NCBI GenBank assembly: GCA_023389255.1
Contig: JAEWER010000023.1
Coordinates: 1-39,060, forward strand
DNA length: 39,060 bases
Direction of reading: 5' to 3'
Origin: Bacillota bacterium
Lineage (GTDB): Bacteria > Bacillota > Clostridia > Saccharofermentanales > DTU023
The position numbers and the translations under genes were made by a program. Shown piece after piece: positions 34,777-39,060 of the stretch. The notes under the pieces were generated by a model, which saw nothing but the letters and a program-made list of their open reading frames with translations, had not been told where the DNA came from and did no database searches. Each line of letters opens with the position of its first letter. The stretch's first letter is position 1.

Positions 34777-35964
34777 TTAACAATACTTCTCCCGTAGGCG
34801 CTGACTAGCTTCAGTCATAGCGCACAGCTTAGCTTCAATTACCTCAAAAGAGTTTAAGGGTCTATTGGAAAAAGTGGCAAAACCACAATCTGAATTAAGC
34901 CAAATACGTTCTGGTGGTAGAAATTCTAAAACTTTTTCCACACGGCTCATAATCAATTCTGGGGTTTCCACCGTAGGAGTTCTAGGATTGATTACCCCAA
35001 ATCCTAAAATAATTTTTTTTGCCAAATGATTGTTGTAGAAAAGCTTAGATACCTCTCCTGCGCGTGGTGTGGAGAATTCTAATGCCAGCATATCCACATC
35101 AAGAGAATCAAAAAATTTGGACATTCTATCATAGGCACCAGCAAGCAAGACGCTTTCATCAGTAGTCCAGTTACCACGACAAACATGAATAGCGCTCATC
35201 ACCCCTGGTATGTTTCTTAGTTCAGCAAGCAGGGGTTGCAGTAAACTAATAGCAAATTTAATCTCAAGATCAACCTTGACCTTCGCAGATAATGCCCCTC
35301 AGTAAAAGGAATTGGCATCACCCTCGTGGGTGAAAACCACCTCAGATAAAATTGGTTCATCAATCTGAATTACTTTGGCACCAGCAGACGCTAAGCGTTT
35401 TACCTCACCAATTAACAGTTTAACTACATCAGCACCTAGCTCTTTACGGTTGGCATATCCTTGGCGACTAACTTCTTTAAGCCACATCGATCTTGTCAAA
35501 ATGTAGGGGCTGGGTATGGTTATTTTGTAGGGTCCATCTACCAGTTGTTGCATCAGGCGATTTTCAGCTGTATCAATAGGTGCCTCTGTATCAATTTTCC
35601 CTACACAAATTGGATTGCTCATTGAATTGTCTGAAGCATCCATCTGGTTTAGACTCTCTTTGAAGGAATCTGCATCTGTGGTTATATCGAGAATTTGATT
35701 CATCGACATCAACTCCACTCCAGCTACATGTTCCGCAACATAGCTCACAAAATTGTCTCTATCCAATTCTCCAGAAACAGGAACATCAATCCCTGAACGG
35801 AGTTGCATTTCGACAACGGCTTTAGTTTCGTTAAACAATGCCTCTTCATACACTTCTTTGCTTGTGGGATCCGCTTGTAGTTGCTGTTTTAGTTGCAACA
35901 AACGCTTCGAGCGGGGCATGCTACCAATTAAGCTGGTACAAAAAGCAGGAAAAATGTTGCTCAC
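34777..35964 (-). CDS. MetE-superfamily protein with in-frame UGA (candidate selenocysteine)
   Basis: The frame opens at a GTG at 35964 with AGGAG 6 nt upstream, meets a single TGA at 35301-35299 (codon 222), and goes on in the same frame to a stop at 34777, giving 395 residues if the UGA is read. It belongs to the cobalamin-independent methionine synthase C-terminal superfamily: SLIGSMPRS and SGELDRD early, VIQIDEPILSE before the UGA. After it come HVCRGNW with H260 and C262, ALEF with E296, and NSDCGFATF with C360, corresponding to the zinc/thiol site of MetE. All catalytic-type residues beyond the UGA are intact, with no second disruption. A stem-loop follows the UGA directly. No ribosome site fits a separate downstream gene. 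UGA is a normal stop in neighbouring genes. The alternative is a recent nonsense mutation. Confidence 0.6.
35258..35292 (-). promoter_or_regulatory. Candidate bacterial SECIS stem-loop after the in-frame UGA
   Basis: In the mRNA, counted from the base after UGA: +16 to +22 AAGGUCA pairs with +27 to +33 UGAUCUU (7 bp, one G-U) around the loop AGGU. Below it, AUCU (+9 to +12) pairs with AGAU (+35 to +38) across a GCG/G internal loop. The short loop, its G near the 5' side, the GGU in it and the distance from UGA fit the known bacterial SECIS pattern; E. coli fdhF also has GGU in its apical loop. Confidence 0.55.
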
Positions 35965-36017
35965 TTTCTTCTCCTAACTAATATTATTGGGTCGTAGTTT
36001 ACTTATCTCTGTGTAAA

Positions 36018-36045
36018 AACAGACGCTCTCATCGCCGAGAGCGTC
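36018..36045 (-). terminator. Terminator after the yedF-like gene
   Basis: A 9-bp perfect stem GACGCTCTC/GAGAGCGTC with a 6-nt loop. On the minus strand it is followed by TGTTTTTAC. It lies between the yedF-like gene and the MetE-family gene. I saw no clear promoter after it, so partial read-through into the MetE gene is possible. Confidence 0.75.
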
Positions 36046-36092
36046 CATGTATTAGCTATTTGTAATAACTATAGCAAAATAATGCTTCTGAT

Positions 36093-36428
36093 TTACGGTT
36101 CAATAATACATTCACTTTCAGCAATAATTTCGACAACTTCTCCCATTGTGGTAACACCGCCAACCTGTAGATCGTCTGTTAATTCATAAAAATCTAGACA
36201 GATACCACAAGATAGAACTTTTACCCCTTTTTCCTCTAAGACCTTAAGATCTTCAATTGATTCAGAGCCAGTACAAGTTAATTTAACTCCCTCTCCATAC
36301 AAAATAATATGACGAGGTAACTTCTCTTTTACCACCAAAGTATGGATGAAACCTTTCATCAAAGTTTCACTTAATGTTTGGTCGCAAACACCCATTCCTG
36401 CACTGCGAATAATAACATCGTATGACAT
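36093..36428 (-). CDS. YedF-type DsrE-like protein without TusA domain
   Basis: A 111-residue cytoplasmic protein matching the C-terminal DsrE-like half of the selenium-metabolism protein YedF. Diagnostic pieces are TLSETLMKGFIHTL, ILYGEGVKLTCTGS with C52, and VLSCGICLDFY with C74 and C77. The N-terminal TusA/SirA-like domain that YedF proteins usually carry is absent, and nothing upstream in the 179-nt gap encodes it. Start ATG at 36428 with CGGAGGAAAA. It lies in the same direction as DUF3343 and the desulfurase-like gene. Involvement in Se or S transfer is known only by association for the family; the exact reaction is not established. Confidence 0.88.
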   Translation of the reverse strand: MSYDVIIRSAGMGVCDQTLSETLMKGFIHTLVVKEKLPRHIILYGEGVKLTCTGSESIEDLKVLEEKGVKVLSCGICLDFYELTDDLQVGGVTTMGEVVEIIAESECIIEP

Positions 36429-36607
36429 AGTTTTCCTCCGTTTAGAAGATAAGATACTTACAGTCTAGAATACCTATAGAAGAAAATTAACCGTTATAAA
36501 TAAAAACTATATTTATAGCTTATCCGTGCCTGAAAATACCCTTTAAAACGGCGTAATGGGCTCCATTTATAAGATTTAACTAAATTGATCAATAAATGCT
36601 TTAAGCT

Positions 36608-36838
36608 CTAATACAATCCTTCAAAATTTGGAACATAAACACTGTATTCAACGTCTTGCAGTAATGCTTCCAATGGTTGTTTCCCTGCTATGGGCTCACG
36701 CCAACACATACCACAACTGACAGATAAGGCACGTGGTACCGGTATAAGTCTGCCAGTAAGACCTATGCTTTTTGCTTTTTCTTCAAAAGCCAATGCATGG
36801 TTAATGCTCTTAAATGTGACTATGGCATATTCTTTCAT
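36608..36838 (-). CDS. DUF3343-family small protein
   Basis: A 76-residue cytoplasmic protein opening KEYAIVTFKSINHALAFE and carrying the family motif PVPRALSVSCGMCWRE, with C42 and C45 in a CGMC pair, followed by a short acidic C-terminus. I start at the ATG at 36838, which matches the family's N-terminus and has GGAAAG about 7 nt upstream; an ATG five codons earlier is possible. DUF3343 genes commonly sit beside YedF and cysteine-desulfurase-like genes in organisms that use selenium, and that is the arrangement here. The biochemical function is unknown. Confidence 0.8.
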   Translation of the reverse strand: MKEYAIVTFKSINHALAFEEKAKSIGLTGRLIPVPRALSVSCGMCWREPIAGKQPLEALLQDVEYSVYVPNFEGLY

Positions 36839-36957
36839 CGCTTTGCTTTCCATCTTGCAATTTAACTGCTTAACTTCTAGATAAAAATAGTTAGATAACA
36901 AGTATCTTCCGTCTACAGAGGTGTTCTTTTATCAATCCTTTTATAGCTCTTTTAAGG

Positions 36958-38115
36958 TTATGCCTTAACCAAGCTTAAAAACTCATCTATAGCCCTTAAA
37001 CAAATATCAATTTCTGCTTGCGTCTGGCTGTAACCAAAGGAAAAACGCACTGTCCCTTCGGGAAAAGTTCCGAGAGTTCTATGTGCCATGGGTGCACAAT
37101 GCAAACCCACTCTAGTCGAAATATCATATTCAGTTTGCAAAAAGCTGGCTAGCATTGCTACGTCCACATCCTTAAAACACAACGAAACGACAGGAGTTCT
37201 GTTGGCAACTTTTGATTCAGTGGAACTCAATCCTAAATAGGGTATATGTCGTTGTTCGAGTCCTTCTAGAAAATATTTAACAAGACCTATTTCATGCTCT
37301 GCCACTGCTGTCTCATGTTCTTTTAACCATGCAAGTGAAGCCGCTAATCCTGCGATACCGGGTAAGTTAAGCGTTCCTGCTTCCAAGCGATCAGGTAACA
37401 TCTCTGGCATTGCCAAAGAATCTGAATTTGAACCTGTTCCTCCAGAAAGTAACGGCTGTAAACTAGCTCCCAGTTTTTCTTCAACAATCAATGCGCCTAT
37501 TCCCTGTGGTCCTAAGAGAGATTTATGTCCCGTGATGCCTAGGGCATCTATATGACACTCTTTGATGGATATTTTTTGATAGCCCGCAAGTTGTGCTCCA
37601 TCCACCATGAATTTTAAATTATGTTTGCGAGCAATTTCACCTAACTTTTTTAGTGGCATTATCGTACCGCATACATTTGATGCGCTTGTTATCAAAATTG
37701 CTTTTGTATTAGCTTGGATAAGTGTTTCCACTTCATCTATTAGCAGTCGTCCTTTACTATCACAAGGTATAACTGAATAGGAAACACCTTTTTGCTCCAT
37801 TTCTGTTAATGGACGCATGACAGCATTATGTTCTAGTCCAGAAATAAGCAAGTGGTCGCCACTAGTAAACCAACCTTTTATCAAATAATTAAGTGCTTCC
37901 GTTACATTAACGGTGTATATAACTTGATAATTTTGTGCATCAAAGTAGTTTGCTAAATCACAGCGTAAACGGTATACCAGCTGGTTGCCATCAAAGGCGG
38001 CATTTACCGTTCCTCGAGCTATGTTCGTTGCACCCTCTGCCAAAAATTGGCGTACTGCCTCTGGTACGGGCGGTGCTTTAGGAAATGAACTAGATGCTTG
38101 ATCAAAATAAATCAT
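36958..38115 (-). CDS. Class V aminotransferase, cysteine desulfurase-like
   Basis: A 385-residue PLP enzyme of the cysteine desulfurase/selenocysteine lyase group (closest to the TIGR01977 type). The opening IYFDQASSSFPKAP matches. The PLP Lys is K198 in TGHKSLLGPQGIGAL, and the active-site Cys is C340 in GLHCAPMAH. The RFSFGYSQTQAEID end is also typical. I start at the ATG at 38115, with AAGGAG 5 nt before; an ATG seven codons earlier lies on the far side of that site. A perfect TATAAT lies about 80 nt upstream. First gene of the selenium/sulfur cluster. It would release S or Se from cysteine or selenocysteine; which one cannot be told from sequence. Confidence 0.92.
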   Translation of the reverse strand: MIYFDQASSSFPKAPPVPEAVRQFLAEGATNIARGTVNAAFDGNQLVYRLRCDLANYFDAQNYQVIYTVNVTEALNYLIKGWFTSGDHLLISGLEHNAVMRPLTEMEQKGVSYSVIPCDSKGRLLIDEVETLIQANTKAILITSASNVCGTIMPLKKLGEIARKHNLKFMVDGAQLAGYQKISIKECHIDALGITGHKSLLGPQGIGALIVEEKLGASLQPLLSGGTGSNSDSLAMPEMLPDRLEAGTLNLPGIAGLAASLAWLKEHETAVAEHEIGLVKYFLEGLEQRHIPYLGLSSTESKVANRTPVVSLCFKDVDVAMLASFLQTEYDISTRVGLHCAPMAHRTLGTFPEGTVRFSFGYSQTQAEIDICLRAIDEFLSLVKA

Positions 38116-38196
38116 ATGCTCTCCTTGCCTTTCCATATGTATATCACTACTTTCTTGCTCTTAGTTCTACCAACGAAACAAACAGGAATTAGTTTA

Positions 38197-38202
38197 ATTA
38201 TA
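38197..38202 (-). promoter_or_regulatory. Predicted -10 of the selenium/sulfur cluster
   Basis: Consensus TATAAT on the minus strand, about 82 nt before the desulfurase-like start. The -35 (TAAATA at 17 bp) is poor, so an activator or another factor may be needed. Confidence 0.4.
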
Positions 38203-38270
38203 GATTGATCGCCAATGATTATTTATAAGTAATTCAATTAGTGAAAACTTCTTAGTTGCTTGCCCCAATA

Positions 38271-38300
38271 AAAAAGCCTTCGAGTTTTACTCGAAGGCTT
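38271..38300 (-). terminator. Terminator of the LPXTG protein gene
   Basis: A 12-bp perfect stem AAGCCTTCGAGT/ACTCGAAGGCTT with a 3-nt loop, followed by a T run on the minus strand. It begins about 22 nt after the stop. Confidence 0.92.
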
Positions 38301-38321
38301 AGTTTTAGCTAAAGAACTGAT

Positions 38322-39060
38322 TTATAAACTTTCGCGTTTGTTCTTTTTGCGTAATACAGTAAGTGCAACTCCAGCTATGCTGAGTAGGATTAGACTCATA
38401 ACATAGTTCTGGTATTCACCTGTACGAGGTAAGCTGTTAGCGTTGCTACCACCGTTTGCTCCCCTACCATTACCTCCATTGCCATTGTTATGCACAGAGA
38501 CATCTGATGCTGAAGAGTCGTTCTTGGTTGTCTCGGTAGTATCAGCTTTAGATGGTTTAGTTGCAGGTTTCGTAGGCTCTTTAACTACAATCTCTGTCTT
38601 ATCACTTGTATTGCCATCCTTATCCTTCGCTACAGCAACAATTGTGCCTGCATCAATTGGGTTCGGCAATTTAATTAACAGTGAACCATCTTTTTGTTTC
38701 TCTACCGATACACCCTTATCTTTCGATGACCAGTTGCCCTCGCCATCTTTATTAATGGTTATCGTTCCGTTTCCAGGAATCTCAACCACAATTTGGGTGG
38801 TATTTTCATCCGGTGTACCAATTTTGATTTCAGTATCGCCCTTGGTCGGTGCCTCAATTACAGGCTTACCAGGTTTTGCTAGCTCTGTCGGCTGAGTAGG
38901 TTCAGTCGGTTGAGTGGGCTCTGTCGGCTGAGTAGGCTCAGTCGGTTGAGTAGGCTCTGTCGGCTGAGTAGGTTCAGTCGGTTGAGTAGGCTCTGTTGGC
39001 TGAGTGGGTTCAGTCGGTTGAGTAGGCTCTGTCGGCTGAGTAGGCTCAGTCGGTTGAGTA
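38322..39060 (-). CDS. LPXTG cell-wall-anchored surface protein, 5' end outside window
   Basis: The frame is open to the right edge, giving about 245 C-terminal residues. Order: a Pro/Thr/Glu/Gln repeat of PTEPTQ units; an Ig-like module (about 80 residues, with PGNGTITINKDGEGNWSS and GTIVAVAKDKDGNTSD, resembling bacterial Ig domains of the Big_6 type); a Thr/Lys/Glu linker; a Gly/Asn-rich segment; then the sortase signal LPRTG with a hydrophobic helix and the basic tail RKKNKRESL. The short frame beginning at a GTG at 38789 is only an internal piece. The protein is expected to be fixed to peptidoglycan by sortase, probably as an adhesin or surface stalk; its N-terminal function is out of view. 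Confidence 0.9.
   Translation of the reverse strand, partial: TQPTEPTQPTEPTQPTEPTQPTEPTQPTEPTQPTEPTQPTEPTQPTEPTQPTEPTQPTELAKPGKPVIEAPTKGDTEIKIGTPDENTTQIVVEIPGNGTITINKDGEGNWSSKDKGVSVEKQKDGSLLIKLPNPIDAGTIVAVAKDKDGNTSDKTEIVVKEPTKPATKPSKADTTETTKNDSSASDVSVHNNGNGGNGRGANGGSNANSLPRTGEYQNYVMSLILLSIAGVALTVLRKKNKRESL
38881..39060 (-). repeat. 18-bp in-frame tandem repeat (PTEPTQ) with 36-bp super-period
   Basis: About ten copies of an 18-bp unit encoding P-T-E-P-T-Q run to the window edge. Neighbouring copies alternate at synonymous sites (CAG-CCG-ACA-GAG against CAA-CCG-ACT-GAA or GAG), so the DNA period is 36 bp while the protein period is 6 residues. Confidence 0.9.

Noticed and set aside
34777..35202. 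Separate short gene downstream of the in-frame UGA
   Set aside because: Its only starts (GTG-ATG) lack a ribosome site at workable spacing, it begins inside a family domain, and the frame is the same as that of the upstream part. One gene with UGA explains it better.
35299..35301. Genome-wide reassignment of UGA to an amino acid
   Set aside because: UGA ends several intact neighbours (addB, mfd, MATE exporter) exactly where coupled downstream genes start, so it is a normal stop in this genome.
38881..39060. CRISPR array
   Set aside because: The 18-bp units are directly adjacent, have no spacers and keep an open coding frame (PTEPTQ).

Overview
The window is a gene-dense, fairly low-GC stretch of a Gram-positive anaerobe, most likely a Clostridia-type member of the Bacillota. 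Signs of this are the WalRK two-component pair, an LPXTG sortase substrate, AddAB instead of RecBCD, the oxygen-sensitive class III ribonucleotide reductase NrdD/NrdG, strong Shine-Dalgarno sites and U-rich hairpin terminators. I cannot name the genus. I see no rRNA, tRNA, CRISPR array, insertion sequence or prophage gene.

Layout. 1-1108: a secreted protein of unknown function, cut by the left edge. 1475-2845: an NCS2 purine permease. 2915-11556 (minus): addB-addA, a small membrane protein and an OsmC-like protein. 11727-13187: a MurE-type Mur ligase whose terminator is shared with the convergent nrdG. 13190-16063 (minus): nrdD-nrdG behind a promoter with two NrdR boxes. 16490-26928 (minus): one long, tightly packed housekeeping run walR-walK-murA-walJ-rlmH-pth-mfd-malQ, mostly joined by overlaps or very short gaps. 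27113-28729: an APC permease, divergent from walR. 28816-31217 (minus): class I fructose-bisphosphate aldolase and glutamate dehydrogenase, each with its own terminator. 31430-34579 (plus): a degenerate class II aldolase-like protein, then a MATE exporter coupled to a PepSY lipoprotein. 34777-38115 (minus): a sulfur/selenium cluster. 38322-39060 (minus): the C-terminal part of an LPXTG surface protein with PTEPTQ repeats, cut by the right edge.

The most interesting region is 34777-38115. A cysteine-desulfurase-like enzyme, a DUF3343 protein and a YedF/DsrE-like protein, types associated with selenium metabolism, lie just upstream of a MetE-family gene. That gene looks broken by one in-frame UGA but resumes in the same frame with its zinc-site motifs intact. 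A stable stem-loop with a GGU-containing apical loop begins 6 to 8 nt after the UGA, with the apical loop at +23 to +26, which resembles a bacterial SECIS element. I read it as a candidate selenoprotein of the cobalamin-independent methionine synthase superfamily. The alternative is a nonsense mutation. The Sec machinery (selA, selB, selC, selD) is not in this window and must be sought elsewhere in the genome.

Other points of note: tandem NrdR boxes exactly 32 bp apart and overlapping the nrdDG promoter; an intercistronic hairpin between nrdD and nrdG; an OsmC protein lacking the usual second cysteine; an AddB with no Walker A but with its iron-sulfur cysteines; and a WalK with no extracellular domain but an extra C-terminal tail.
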